A stretch of 11,987 nucleotides of DNA from an uncultured Sutterella sp. (GTDB lineage: Bacteria; Pseudomonadota; Gammaproteobacteria; Burkholderiales; Burkholderiaceae_F): assembly GCA_905206345.1 (NCBI GenBank), contig CAJLGW010000060.1:1-11987 (forward strand), written 5' to 3'. How positions within the stretch are numbered: position 1 is the stretch's first letter; the number at the start of each line of letters is the position of its first letter. The notes beneath the pieces are model-generated. The model did not search any database and was not told the DNA's origin. It saw only the letters and a program-made list of their open reading frames with translations. This document shows positions 1 through 7,651 of the stretch, in pieces. A program made the position numbers and the translations under genes.

Positions 1-91
1 TCACTAAGATACTCTCTCAGGCTCGTTTACAAAATTCTTGATGCGTACGCCCTGCCTTGTAGGCAAAAAGCCCTAATCAACCATTGAAAAA

Positions 92-100
92 TGGTAAAAT
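92..100 (+). promoter_or_regulatory. candidate extended -10 promoter for the lepA operon
   Basis: TAAAAT at 95-100 is preceded by TG at 92-93 with one base between, which is the extended -10 pattern of sigma-70 promoters. Such promoters can work with a poor -35, and no good -35 hexamer is visible about 17 bases upstream. Transcription would start near 107 and give lepA a leader of roughly 90 nt. This is inference from motif matching alone. Confidence 0.35.
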
Positions 101-129
101 GAGTAGCTTTCGGATTAAAGGGAAAGGCA

Positions 130-168
130 GTTAAGAACAGCCGGTTTTCCCATTGGTCCGGTCTTAAC
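130..168. repeat. inverted repeat in the lepA leader
   Basis: GTTAAGA at 130-136 pairs with TCTTAAC at 162-168, and CCGG at 141-144 pairs with CCGG at 158-161. This makes a stem with a one-sided four-base bulge and a 13-base loop. A smaller repeat, AACAA/TTGTT (166-170 and 174-178), overlaps its right side, and AACT/AGTT (182-185 and 191-194) lies just before the start codon. The leader may fold and modulate lepA translation. No T tract follows the main stem, so it does not look like a terminator. Confidence 0.4.
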
Positions 169-198
169 AAAAATTGTTCGGAACTGAAAAAGTTTTTT

Positions 199-1992
199 AT
201 GCAAAATATTCGCAATTTTTCCATCATTGCCCACATTGACCACGGTAAGTCCACGTTGGCTGACCGCATCATTCATCGTTGCGGTGGCTTAAGTGATCGC
301 GAAATGGAGTCTCAAGTGTTGGACTCGATGGATCTCGAAAAAGAACGTGGCATTACGATTAAGGCCCAAACGGCAGCTTTGAAGTACAAGGCTAAAGACG
401 GTCAAGTCTATGAATTGAATTTGATCGATACCCCGGGGCACGTGGACTTTTCTTACGAAGTTTCCCGTTCTTTGAGCGCCTGTGAAGGGGCTTTGTTGGT
501 GGTTGACGCCACGCAAGGCGTGGAAGCTCAAACGGTGGCAAACTGCTACACGGCCATTGATTTGGGCGTGGAAGTGCTTCCGGTGCTCAATAAGATGGAC
601 TTAAATAGCGCCAATCCGGATGCCGCCAAAGAGGAAATCGAAGACGTGATCGGGATCGACGCAACGGACGCGGTGGCCTGCTCTGCCAAGACCGGTATGG
701 GCGTTGATGAAATTCTTGAGCGCATTGTGCGCGATGTGCCGCCGCCCAAAGGTGATGAAGAAGCACCTCTTCAAGCGTTGGTGATCGACAGTTGGTTTGA
801 TAACTACGTGGGTGTGGTGATGTTGGTGCGTGTCGTCAACGGTCGCTTAAAGCCCAAGGATAAGATTTACTTGATGAGTACCGGTGCCAACCACTTGGTT
901 GAGCAAGTCGGTAAGTTCACACCGAAGTCAACGAGTTGCCCGGAATTGGTGGCAGGCGAAGTGGGTTTCGTGATCGCCGGCATTAAGGAATTGAAGGACG
1001 CTCGTGTGGGCGATACCATCACGTTGGTCAATAAGATGGCCACCGAACCTTTGCCCGGCTTTAAGGAAGTCAAGCCCCAGGTGTTCGCGGGTCTCTATCC
1101 GGTTGAATCCAACCAATACGAAGCTTTGCGTGACGCGTTGACAAAGTTGCAACTCAATGACGCTGCTTTGCAATTTGAACCAGAAGTCTCCCAAGCGTTG
1201 GGCTTTGGCTTCCGTGCCGGTTTCTTGGGTCTTTTGCACATGGACATCGTTCAAGAACGTCTTGAACGTGAATATGACATGGACTTGATCACGACGGCAC
1301 CGTCCGTGGTTTATGAAGTTTTAAAGACCGATGGCGAATTGTTGCAAGTGGAAAATCCGTCTAAGCTCCCTTCGCCCGACAAGATTGCCGAAATTCGTGA
1401 ACCGATTGATCGTGTGACGATTTTTGTGCCCGATGAGTATGTCGGTACGGTGATGAAGCTCTGTAACGAAAAGCGTGGTGTGCAAACGAATTTGGCCTAT
1501 CACGGCCGTCAAGTGCACTTGACCTATGAGTTGCCGTTGGCTGAAATCGTGTTGGACTTCTTCGATCGCTTGAAGTCTTTGACGCGCGGTTATGCCTCCA
1601 TGGACTATGAATTCTTGGAATATCGTGCCGCAGACGTCGTAAAGGTTGATATGCTTATCAATGGGGATCGAGTGGATGCGTTGTCTTCCATCATCCACCG
1701 TTCGAATTCTGTACACCGCGGTCGTGAGATTGTGACGCGTTTGCGCAGTTTGATTCCGCGTCAAATGTATGACGTCGCCATTCAAGCTGCCATTGGTGCC
1801 AACATTATTGCTCGTGAAAACGTTAAGGCCTTGCGCAAGAACGTGTTGGCCAAGTGCTACGGTGGTGACATCACGCGTAAACGCAAGTTGTTGGAAAAGC
1901 AAAAAGCCGGTAAGAAGCGCATGAAGCAAGTGGGTTCTGTGGAAATCCCGCAAGAAGCCTTCTTGGCCATTTTGCAAGTTGATGATAAATAA
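199..1992 (+). CDS. lepA: elongation factor 4 (LepA), ribosome back-translocase GTPase
   Basis: This 597-residue protein matches the usual LepA length (about 600). It is a translational GTPase that acts on the ribosome and is implicated in back-translocation or 30S biogenesis. The G domain is complete: P-loop AHIDHGKST at residues 11-19, switch I GITI at 51-54, DTPGH at 77-81 and NKMD at 131-134. EF-G-like domains follow, and the protein ends with the basic LepA-specific C-terminal domain (GGDITRKRKLLEKQKAGKKR region). The start at the first ATG gives MQNIRNFSIIAHID, the expected N-terminus. The ribosome binding site is weak: GGAA lies about 15 nt upstream, and a run of T precedes the ATG. 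Arginine codons are all CGN with no AGA/AGG, which is a useful baseline for the region. It is the first gene of the operon, 11 nt before lepB, the classical lepA-lepB pair. Confidence 0.97.
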   Translation: MQNIRNFSIIAHIDHGKSTLADRIIHRCGGLSDREMESQVLDSMDLEKERGITIKAQTAALKYKAKDGQVYELNLIDTPGHVDFSYEVSRSLSACEGALLVVDATQGVEAQTVANCYTAIDLGVEVLPVLNKMDLNSANPDAAKEEIEDVIGIDATDAVACSAKTGMGVDEILERIVRDVPPPKGDEEAPLQALVIDSWFDNYVGVVMLVRVVNGRLKPKDKIYLMSTGANHLVEQVGKFTPKSTSCPELVAGEVGFVIAGIKELKDARVGDTITLVNKMATEPLPGFKEVKPQVFAGLYPVESNQYEALRDALTKLQLNDAALQFEPEVSQALGFGFRAGFLGLLHMDIVQERLEREYDMDLITTAPSVVYEVLKTDGELLQVENPSKLPSPDKIAEIREPIDRVTIFVPDEYVGTVMKLCNEKRGVQTNLAYHGRQVHLTYELPLAEIVLDFFDRLKSLTRGYASMDYEFLEYRAADVVKVDMLINGDRVDALSSIIHRSNSVHRGREIVTRLRSLIPRQMYDVAIQAAIGANIIARENVKALRKNVLAKCYGGDITRKRKLLEKQKAGKKRMKQVGSVEIPQEAFLAILQVDDK

Positions 1993-2003
1993 GAGGCCTT
2001 GTT

Positions 2004-2894
2004 GTGAATTTTTCTTTCTTTTTATTGGTGCTGACGATTGTCACGGGGATTCTTTGGGTTCTCGACAAGTTTAAGTGGGCACCGGATCGCATCAAGCGCG
2101 CCAAGGCCGCTGTTGCTCAATTTGACGAAGATAATCGCACGGCCATTGACCGTGGTGATATCAGCGTGATTGGTGAGAGTCAAAGCCTGTATAACAAGTT
2201 GGCCGCCCAACCGAAATGGATGGAATGGACGGGAGCATTGTTCCCGGTCATTTTCTGTGTGTTTATTGTTCGCTCTTTCATTGTTGAACCCTTCCGTATT
2301 CCGTCGGGCTCGATGTTGCCGACCTTGCATGTGGGTGACTTTATTGCGGTCAATAAATATGAATACGGTATGAAGTTCCCGGTTTTGAATTGGCAAATTA
2401 CCGAAGGGGCAGAGCCCAAGCGTGGTGAGATTGCCGTTTTCAAGTATCCGCTTGATCGCAACGTTGATTTTATTAAGCGCGTTGTCGGTGTGCCGGGTGA
2501 TGAAATCCGCTACGTTGGTAAGAATCTTTATGTTAACGGCGAACTTCAAGGCAAGGTCGAAGACGGTACGTTCTTTGATAAAGACACGTACACCGACTTT
2601 ACGAAGTACGAAGAAACGTTAAATGGCGTCAAGCACGCAATGATTGAAAATCCGAAGATGCCTTCCATGGCTCGTCCTGTGTACGGTCATAACGGGTTGG
2701 AACATTGTGTGTACAGTCGCGGTGACCTTGTTTGTAAGGTACCGCAAGGTTATTACTTCATGATGGGGGATAACCGAGACAATTCTGCCGATAGCCGCTT
2801 CTGGGGCTTTGTGCCTCGCGAAGACCTTGTGGGCCGGGCCTTTTTTATTTGGTTGAACTTTAGCGATTTGACCCGCATCGGTTCGCTCAAATAA
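2004..2894 (+). CDS. lepB: signal peptidase I
   Basis: This is the type I leader peptidase, an inner-membrane serine protease that removes Sec and Tat signal peptides at the periplasmic face. The 296-residue protein has two N-terminal membrane segments (about residues 3-20 and 78-94) separated by a charged cytoplasmic loop, the E. coli LepB layout. The catalytic serine is S103 in PSGSMLPTL. The general-base lysine is K158 in FIKRVVGVPGD. The later conserved box GDNRDNSADSRFWG is also present. I chose the GTG start at 2004 because AGAGG at 1992-1996 sits at proper Shine-Dalgarno distance and no ATG is available before the first membrane segment. It lies 11 nt after lepA and is probably co-transcribed and coupled. 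Confidence 0.97.
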   Translation: MNFSFFLLVLTIVTGILWVLDKFKWAPDRIKRAKAAVAQFDEDNRTAIDRGDISVIGESQSLYNKLAAQPKWMEWTGALFPVIFCVFIVRSFIVEPFRIPSGSMLPTLHVGDFIAVNKYEYGMKFPVLNWQITEGAEPKRGEIAVFKYPLDRNVDFIKRVVGVPGDEIRYVGKNLYVNGELQGKVEDGTFFDKDTYTDFTKYEETLNGVKHAMIENPKMPSMARPVYGHNGLEHCVYSRGDLVCKVPQGYYFMMGDNRDNSADSRFWGFVPREDLVGRAFFIWLNFSDLTRIGSLK

Positions 2895-2905
2895 GGAGAG
2901 TACAC

Positions 2906-3613
2906 ATGTTGCCGTTAGAGAGTTTGGAAGCGAAGATTGATTACGTTTTCCAAAACAAAAATATACTCAAGCGCGCCGTCACGCATCGCTCGTTTGGTGC
3001 AGAAAACAATGAACGCCTTGAGTTTTTGGGCGACTCCGTCTTAAATTGCGTGATTGGTCAAGCACTTTTCTTACGAGACTCCCACTTCAATGAAGGGTCT
3101 TTGTCTCGTGTGCGAGCCAACTTGGTCTGCCAAGATGCCTTGGCTGAAATTGCCAATCGTTTGGTTTTGTCGGACTACCTTCGTTTAGGTGAAGGTGAGA
3201 TGAAAACAGGGGGCGCTCATCGTCCTTCGATTCAGTCCGATGCGATGGAAGCCATTTTCGGCGCCATCATGACCGAGAGTGGCTTTGATGCCGCCAAGCG
3301 CGTGATTCTTCGTCTTTATGAACCGGTACTCTCACAGTTAACGCCTGAGCGTATGGGTAAAGACAGCAAGACTTTATTGCAAGAATTCTTGCAAGCGCAC
3401 CATTTGGGCCTGCCCGAGTATCACGTGATTGACGTTCGCGGTGCAGCGCACGATCAAACGTTTGAAACCGAATGCCAAATCAAGAAATTAAATATCGCTG
3501 TGCGCGGAATCGGTAAGAGTCGCCGCATGGCTGAACAGGCAGCTGCTAAGGTTGCATTGAGTATGGCTGAAGAACATTTTGCTGCCAAGAAAAAGGGGGT
3601 ACACCATGGATAA
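2906..3613 (+). CDS. rnc: ribonuclease III
   Basis: This is the double-stranded RNA endonuclease that processes rRNA precursors and some mRNAs in the cytoplasm. The 235 residues form the standard bacterial architecture. The catalytic domain has the signature NERLEFLGDS (acidic residues E36, E39, D43) and the second metal-binding pair D112 and E115 in SDAMEAIFGA. A double-stranded RNA binding domain follows from about residue 153 to 224, ending in the conserved SRRMAEQAAAKVAL helix. A strong Shine-Dalgarno AAGGAG (2893-2898) overlaps the lepB stop codon, so translation is likely coupled. The 3' end overlaps the era start by 8 nt. The lepB-rnc-era order is conserved in many proteobacteria. Confidence 0.97.
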   Translation: MLPLESLEAKIDYVFQNKNILKRAVTHRSFGAENNERLEFLGDSVLNCVIGQALFLRDSHFNEGSLSRVRANLVCQDALAEIANRLVLSDYLRLGEGEMKTGGAHRPSIQSDAMEAIFGAIMTESGFDAAKRVILRLYEPVLSQLTPERMGKDSKTLLQEFLQAHHLGLPEYHVIDVRGAAHDQTFETECQIKKLNIAVRGIGKSRRMAEQAAAKVALSMAEEHFAAKKKGVHHG

Positions 3614-4499
3614 ACCTAATTTCCGTTGCGGCTATATCGCCGTGGTCGGTCGCCCCAACGTGGGTAAGAGCACCCTGATCAATACCATGATCGGTGAAAA
3701 AGTCAGTATTACGAGTAAGAAACCGCAAACGACGCGTAACCGTGTTTTGGGTGTGGTCTCCACTGAATCGGCTCAGTTTGTTTTCGTTGATACCCCGGGC
3801 TTTCAAACCAAGCACGGAAATGCGTTGATTCGCGGTATGAATCGCTCCGTGCGCTCGACCTTGAGCGATACGGACGTGGTGGTTCTTTTGATTGAGAGCT
3901 CCGGTTGGCGCGCCGAAGACGAAAAGGTTTTGCAGTTGATCAATAAGGATGCCAAGAACGTTATCTTGGTGATCAACAAGGTTGACCTTATGAAGCAACG
4001 CGATGAGTTGTTGCCTTTGATGGCTCAATCTATGGAAAAATTCCCGTTTACGAGCATTGTGCCGGTCTCGGCAGAAAAGGGTCGTCAAGTGCCCGATTTA
4101 ATGGCCGAAATCGAGAAGCTCTTGCCGGAAAATCCGCCGTTTTTTGATCCGGAAATTTATACCGATAAATCACCGCGCTTCTTAGCCAGTGAAATCATTC
4201 GTGAAAAGGCCTTCCGTTTGTTGGGTGACGAATTGCCCTACGGTATTGCCGTGACGATTGATAAGTGGCAAGAAGAGGGTAAGAAGGCTGAAATCATCGC
4301 CACCCTCATTGTTGAGCGCGATGCTCATAAGGGCATTGTGATTGGTGCGGCCGGCGAAAAATTGCGTGAAATCTCGCGCTTGGCCCGTATGGACATTGCT
4401 GAAATGTTGGGCAAACAAGTCTATTTGGAAGTTTGGGTTCGCGTCCGTAAGGGCTGGAACGATGATGCTCGAGCCTTAAAGACCTTGGGCTACGAATAA
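3606..4499 (+). CDS. era: GTPase Era, 16S rRNA binding
   Basis: Era is an essential GTPase that binds the 3' end of 16S rRNA and assists 30S subunit maturation at the inner face of the membrane. With the ATG at 3606 the product is 297 residues, close to the E. coli 301. The G motifs are complete: GRPNVGKS (residues 15-22), DTPGF and NKVD. The C-terminal KH domain carries the VIGAAGEKLREI helix-loop, which corresponds to the RNA-binding GxxG loop. An upstream in-frame TTG at 3579 would add nine residues. I prefer 3606 because a G-rich Shine-Dalgarno (AAGGGGG, 3593-3599) precedes it and MDKPNFRCGYIAVVGRPNVG matches the family. It overlaps the end of rnc by 8 nt. Confidence 0.97.
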   Translation: MDKPNFRCGYIAVVGRPNVGKSTLINTMIGEKVSITSKKPQTTRNRVLGVVSTESAQFVFVDTPGFQTKHGNALIRGMNRSVRSTLSDTDVVVLLIESSGWRAEDEKVLQLINKDAKNVILVINKVDLMKQRDELLPLMAQSMEKFPFTSIVPVSAEKGRQVPDLMAEIEKLLPENPPFFDPEIYTDKSPRFLASEIIREKAFRLLGDELPYGIAVTIDKWQEEGKKAEIIATLIVERDAHKGIVIGAAGEKLREISRLARMDIAEMLGKQVYLEVWVRVRKGWNDDARALKTLGYE

Positions 4500-4507
4500 G
4501 AGTTTGA

Positions 4508-5224
4508 ATGGTTAACACCACGGAACACTCCCACAATCGCCGCGTTATGGATGATGCGGCGTTTGTGCTTCAAACGTGGGACTGGAAAGAAACCAGTCTC
4601 TTGGTGGAGTTTTTTACGTTAACGCACGGTAAAGTCGTGGCGGTCGCGCGTGGTGCCAAGCGACCCTCGAGTCACTTTCGCGGCATTTTGACCCCATTTT
4701 CTCCCTTAAAGATTTCCTACAGCGGTCAAAATGACGTTAAGAATTTATCCAAGGCTCAGTGGATGGGAGGCTTTTTCCCGATTGAAGGGGAAGCGCTTTT
4801 CTCAGGCTTTTACATCAATGAACTCTTGGTGAGACTCTTGGTGCGAGAAGACCCCCTGGACGGTCTTTTTGGCTCTTACGTTGAAGTATTGAAGAACCTT
4901 GCTCAAAGTGATCAAAGTCACGAAGTGGCTTTAAGAACATTTGAGTTGGATTTGATGACGGCGCTGGGCTACGGATTGCCTGAAAGCGAGGAACCTTGGT
5001 TTTGGGATGGGGAAGAATTAAAACCCATCGCTCAACGCCGATTTGATTCCAATTTGCACCTTGTGATTTCAACCGAGATGATTGATCGACTTCGTCGTCG
5101 TGATTTCTCAGATCCCGAAACATTGTCGTTTGCAAAGAAACTTTTGCGACCGATGATTACGCATTATGTGGGCGACAAACCCCTTAACACTCGCCGCATT
5201 TTGCAAGAATATAAACGACTTTAA
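4508..5224 (+). CDS. recO: DNA repair protein RecO
   Basis: RecO is the recombination mediator that works with RecR to load RecA onto SSB-covered single-stranded DNA. The 238-residue length fits the family (E. coli 242). The N-terminal OB-fold is recognisable from AAFVLQTWDWKETSLLVEFF and HGKVVAVARGAKRP, the conserved RecO pattern, followed by a helical C-terminal domain. An internal ATG about 13 codons downstream (MDDAAFVL) is a possible alternative start. Beta-proteobacterial RecO proteins often have a short polar extension before AFVL, so I kept the longer form. The gene begins 8 nt after era, has only a weak Shine-Dalgarno, and probably depends on translational coupling. Confidence 0.93.
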   Translation: MVNTTEHSHNRRVMDDAAFVLQTWDWKETSLLVEFFTLTHGKVVAVARGAKRPSSHFRGILTPFSPLKISYSGQNDVKNLSKAQWMGGFFPIEGEALFSGFYINELLVRLLVREDPLDGLFGSYVEVLKNLAQSDQSHEVALRTFELDLMTALGYGLPESEEPWFWDGEELKPIAQRRFDSNLHLVISTEMIDRLRRRDFSDPETLSFAKKLLRPMITHYVGDKPLNTRRILQEYKRL

Positions 5225-5241
5225 AAAAAGGAATAAATCCT

Positions 5242-6003
5242 ATGAAGACCAAACTGTCTGTGAACCTCAATAAGATTGCTTTGATTCGTAATGCACGCGA
5301 TGACGGTAACCCGTCGCCTTGCGAGTTTGGTCGTATTGCGCTTGAAAATGGCGCTGCAGGTTTAACCGTTCATCCGCGCCCTGATCAACGTCATATTCGC
5401 GCGAGCGACGTGGCTCCCTTAGCTGAAGTTGTCAAGGCCTTCCCTGGCGCCGAGTACAACATCGAAGGTAACCCTTTTCATAATTTGATGGATCATGTTT
5501 TAGCTACTCGTCCGCATCAAGCCACCTTTGTGCCCGATCAAGAAGGACAAAAGACCTCGGACCACGGCTTTAATTTGGATGTGGACGGCGAGCGTGTGAA
5601 ACCTTTGATTGAAAAAGCCAAAGCCGCCGGTGTTCGCGTAAGTCTTTTCTTGGACCCGGAACCCTCCGAAATGGTGAAGGCAAAGGCCTTGGGAGCCGAT
5701 CGCGTGGAGCTTTATACCGAAGGCTATGCCAAGGCCTATGGCACGGCAGACGAAGAAAAGGTGTTGGCTCGTTATGCGGCTGCGGCTCGCGCTGCTCACG
5801 AAGCCGGACTTGGGGTCAACGCCGGTCACGATTTAAATTTAGAAAACTTGGAAGCTTTGTTGGTGGCCTGTCGCTACATTGACGAAGTTTCCATCGGTCA
5901 TGCTTTAACGGCAGAAGCGTTGCGTTATGGTATGGCAGAGACGATCCGTCGTTATGTGGCGATTTTGGATCGTGCTCATCAACGAATTAAGGACAGTGAA
6001 TGA
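5242..6003 (+). CDS. pdxJ: pyridoxine 5'-phosphate synthase
   Basis: PdxJ condenses 3-amino-1-hydroxyacetone 1-phosphate with 1-deoxy-D-xylulose 5-phosphate to give pyridoxine 5'-phosphate, the last ring-forming step of the DXP-dependent vitamin B6 pathway. It is a TIM-barrel enzyme of 253 residues, slightly longer than the usual 240-245. Recognisable boxes are SVNLNKIALIRNAR (6-19), TVHPRPDQRHIR (42-53), YNIEGNP with E75, LFLDPEPSEM (136-144), ELYTEGYAKAYG, NAGHDLNLENL with H196, and EVSIGHAL. The N-terminal box is the NKIA form, not the NVDH/NIDH form I expect in most beta-proteobacterial PdxJ. Shine-Dalgarno AAGGA lies at 5228-5232. The stop overlaps the acpS start by 4 nt (ATGA), so the two are coupled; the pdxJ-acpS pairing is widespread. 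Confidence 0.96.
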   Translation: MKTKLSVNLNKIALIRNARDDGNPSPCEFGRIALENGAAGLTVHPRPDQRHIRASDVAPLAEVVKAFPGAEYNIEGNPFHNLMDHVLATRPHQATFVPDQEGQKTSDHGFNLDVDGERVKPLIEKAKAAGVRVSLFLDPEPSEMVKAKALGADRVELYTEGYAKAYGTADEEKVLARYAAAARAAHEAGLGVNAGHDLNLENLEALLVACRYIDEVSIGHALTAEALRYGMAETIRRYVAILDRAHQRIKDSE

Positions 6004-6395
6004 TTTCAGGAATCGGTTGCGATGTTGTAGAACTCAGGCGCGTTGCCGACGTGTATGAAAAGCACGGCGAGCGCTTTGTCCATCGCATCTTAACAACAGA
6101 AGAGCTTCCGCTTTTTAATAAACGTAAAGCGTTGGGTGAAGAACGGTTACATGCGTTTTTAGCCTCTCGTTGGGCTGTTAAAGAAGCCATCTCCAAAGCC
6201 CTCGGAACGGGGATTACGGCTGAGGTGAGTTTCCATGCGATGGAAATCCTTCATAATGCCTCCGGTGCTCCGATGGTGCTTTTTAAAGGAGAACTTAAAG
6301 ATCGCCTTCAGGAAGAGGGGATTTTTGTGCACATCTCTATTACGGATGAAAGAAACGTGGTAGCGGCTTTTGCTGTGGCTGAAAAGCGTTTCTAA
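6000..6395 (+). CDS. acpS: holo-[acyl-carrier-protein] synthase
   Basis: AcpS transfers 4'-phosphopantetheine from CoA to apo-acyl carrier protein, switching on fatty acid synthesis. The 131-residue product matches the small trimeric AcpS class. GIGCDVVEL at residues 4-12 supplies the metal-binding aspartate (D8). SRWAVKEAISKALGTG at 56-71 supplies the second metal ligand E62 and the CoA-binding lysines. The C-terminal strand SITDERNVVAAFAVAE is the conserved end. It starts inside the pdxJ stop (ATGA overlap), so it is translated by coupling. It is followed 17 nt later by nagZ. Confidence 0.96.
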   Translation: MISGIGCDVVELRRVADVYEKHGERFVHRILTTEELPLFNKRKALGEERLHAFLASRWAVKEAISKALGTGITAEVSFHAMEILHNASGAPMVLFKGELKDRLQEEGIFVHISITDERNVVAAFAVAEKRF

Positions 6396-6412
6396 GATTT
6401 GAGGAATTGAAA

Positions 6413-7414
6413 ATGATGGGTCCCTTAGTATTGGACATTGAAGGTACGAAATTAACCGACGCCGACCGTCGTCGCATTGCGCATCCGCTTTGCGGGATGG
6501 TGATTTTGTTTACGCGCAACTACGAAAGTCGTGAACAACTCAAAGCTCTTTGTGATGACATTCATGCCGTCAAAGAAGGTGTTTTGATTGCCGTTGACCA
6601 CGAAGGGGGGCGCGTGCAACGATTCCGTGAAGGGTTTACGGAGATTCCGGCCATGGCCACTTTGGGGCAACGTTGGATTGATTCTCCCGAATCCACTTTG
6701 ATGGCCGCCATGGCAACGGGCTATGTGATGGCCTCTGAGCTTCGCGCCTGTGGTGTGGATTTTACCTTTGCTCCGTGTTTGGACATCAATTTCCAACGAA
6801 GTGAAATCATCGGTCACCGTGCCTTTAGTCACAATCCCCAATTGGTCACGCAATTGGCCTTGGGGATTGTTCAAGGTTTGCGTCAAGCCGGCATGAGTAA
6901 CTGCGGGAAGCACTTCCCCGGTCACGGTTGGGTAAAGGCCGATAGCCACTTAGAGTTGCCTGTTGACGAACGTCCCTTTGAACGTTTGTTGTTTGCTGAC
7001 TTAAAGCCCTATCGTTGGATGTCCACGGCATTGGACTCTGTGATGGCAGCGCACGTTTTGTACACGGCCATTGACGATAAGCCCGCCGGTTTTTCTTCTC
7101 ACTGGTTAAAGAAAGTCTTGCGTGACGATTTGAAGTTTGCCGGTGTTGTTTTCTCGGATGACTTATCGATGAAGGGGGCCGTAGGCGTGGGAAGCGTTGT
7201 TGAACGCGCACAAATGGCGTTAGACGCAGGCTGCGATATGCTGATTATCTGTAACGACTTTGCCGCAACGGACGAATTGCTGGACAACTTAACCTTTACG
7301 GATACGGCTGAGCGTGCCTCGCGTGTCAAGCGCTTGGCACCGATGGGCGAAGCTTTGACTTGGGATGAACTCCAAGCGAGCGCTTTATACCAATCTGCTA
7401 AAAAATTAATTTAA
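6413..7414 (+). CDS. nagZ: beta-N-acetylhexosaminidase NagZ (glycoside hydrolase family 3)
   Basis: NagZ is a cytoplasmic glucosaminidase that removes GlcNAc from GlcNAc-1,6-anhydroMurNAc-peptides in peptidoglycan recycling. In other bacteria it affects AmpC beta-lactamase induction. The 333-residue TIM-barrel protein carries IAVDHEGGRVQRF (59-71), the catalytic loop KHFPGHGWVKADSH (166-179) with its conserved histidine, and the nucleophile motif SDDLSMKGA (248-256). Two adjacent ATGs (6413 and 6416) are possible starts. GAGGA (6401-6405) sits 7 nt before the first, which I chose; a TTG at 6407 overlaps the Shine-Dalgarno and is unlikely. It is the last gene of the operon. No GC-rich intrinsic terminator follows before the tRNA. 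Confidence 0.95.
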   Translation: MMGPLVLDIEGTKLTDADRRRIAHPLCGMVILFTRNYESREQLKALCDDIHAVKEGVLIAVDHEGGRVQRFREGFTEIPAMATLGQRWIDSPESTLMAAMATGYVMASELRACGVDFTFAPCLDINFQRSEIIGHRAFSHNPQLVTQLALGIVQGLRQAGMSNCGKHFPGHGWVKADSHLELPVDERPFERLLFADLKPYRWMSTALDSVMAAHVLYTAIDDKPAGFSSHWLKKVLRDDLKFAGVVFSDDLSMKGAVGVGSVVERAQMALDAGCDMLIICNDFAATDELLDNLTFTDTAERASRVKRLAPMGEALTWDELQASALYQSAKKLI

Positions 7415-7440
7415 AGAGAAATCAAGGGGATAGATTCTCA

Positions 7441-7469
7441 TTTTGAAATATTTTAAAAATATTTCAAAA
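7441..7469. repeat. 13-bp AT-rich perfect inverted repeat upstream of tRNA-Gly
   Basis: TTTTGAAATATTT at 7441-7453 is exactly repeated in reverse complement at 7457-7469, with a 3-base centre. It lies 26 nt after the nagZ stop and ends 6 nt before the -35 of the tRNA promoter. That is the position of an UP element, where the RNA polymerase alpha subunit contacts AT-rich DNA. It has no GC pairs in most of the stem and no T tract after it, so it is a poor terminator. It could be a protein-binding site or simply UP-element composition. Confidence 0.6.
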
Positions 7470-7475
7470 AATCGC

Positions 7476-7503
7476 TTGCAAATTTAGAATTTATTCTTAA
7501 AAT
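7476..7503 (+). promoter_or_regulatory. sigma-70 type promoter of tRNA-Gly
   Basis: TTGCAA at 7476-7481 and TAAAAT at 7498-7503 are separated by 16 bases, close to the sigma-70 consensus. The predicted transcription start, about 7 bases downstream, is only a few bases before the mature tRNA 5' end at 7516. AT-rich sequence just upstream could act as an UP element. The position directly before a stable RNA gene supports the call. Confidence 0.65.
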
Positions 7504-7515
7504 ACTAATTCTGTC

Positions 7516-7591
7516 GCGGGAATAGCTCAGTTGGTAGAGCGCAACCTTGCCAAGGTTGAGGTCGCGAGTTCGAGACTCGTTTCCCGCTCCA
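7516..7591 (+). tRNA. tRNA-Gly, anticodon GCC
   Basis: The 76-base sequence folds as a complete cloverleaf with the CCA end encoded. The acceptor stem GCGGGAA pairs with TTCCCGC. The D arm is AGCTCAGTTGGTAGAGC. The anticodon stem CAACC/GGTTG holds the loop TTGCCAA with anticodon GCC at 7549-7551. The T arm contains GTTCGAGAC. It decodes GGC and GGU glycine codons. It is flanked by its own promoter and an intrinsic terminator, so it is a single-gene transcription unit. No integrase or second attachment-like repeat is seen beside it. Confidence 0.97.
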
Positions 7592-7602
7592 AATTTCTAA
7601 AG

Positions 7603-7636
7603 AGAGCTCTGATTTTTGTCAGGGCTCTTTTGTTTT
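7603..7636 (+). terminator. intrinsic terminator of tRNA-Gly
   Basis: AGAGCTCTGA (7603-7612) pairs with TCAGGGCTCT (7619-7628) with one G-T wobble and a 6-base loop. TTTGTTTT follows directly. This is a standard Rho-independent terminator 12 nt after the tRNA CCA end. Confidence 0.85.
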
Positions 7637-7651
7637 ATGCGCTGAGCGCAA

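Noticed and set aside
1..84. Possible 3' end of an upstream gene (short open stretch in frame 1 to the TGA at 85)
   Set aside because: The translated residues match no family I recognise, and 28 codons at a window edge are too few to support a call.
99..134. Possible 11-codon leader peptide ahead of lepA (ATG at 99, stop at 132)
   Set aside because: It has no Shine-Dalgarno and no regulatory codon pattern, and it is short enough to be chance.
1321..1977. 218-codon open frame on the minus strand inside lepA
   Set aside because: It lies entirely antisense to a well-conserved lepA reading frame and has no recognisable motifs or Shine-Dalgarno. It is a shadow produced by lepA codon bias.
3546..4088. 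180-codon open frame on the minus strand across the rnc-era junction
   Set aside because: It is antisense to the clear Era G domain, shows no family signature and is explained by codon composition.
7516..7591. tRNA-Gly as an integration site of a genomic island
   Set aside because: No integrase gene and no second copy of the tRNA 3' end are visible downstream in the window. Accessory content after the tRNA is not enough evidence.
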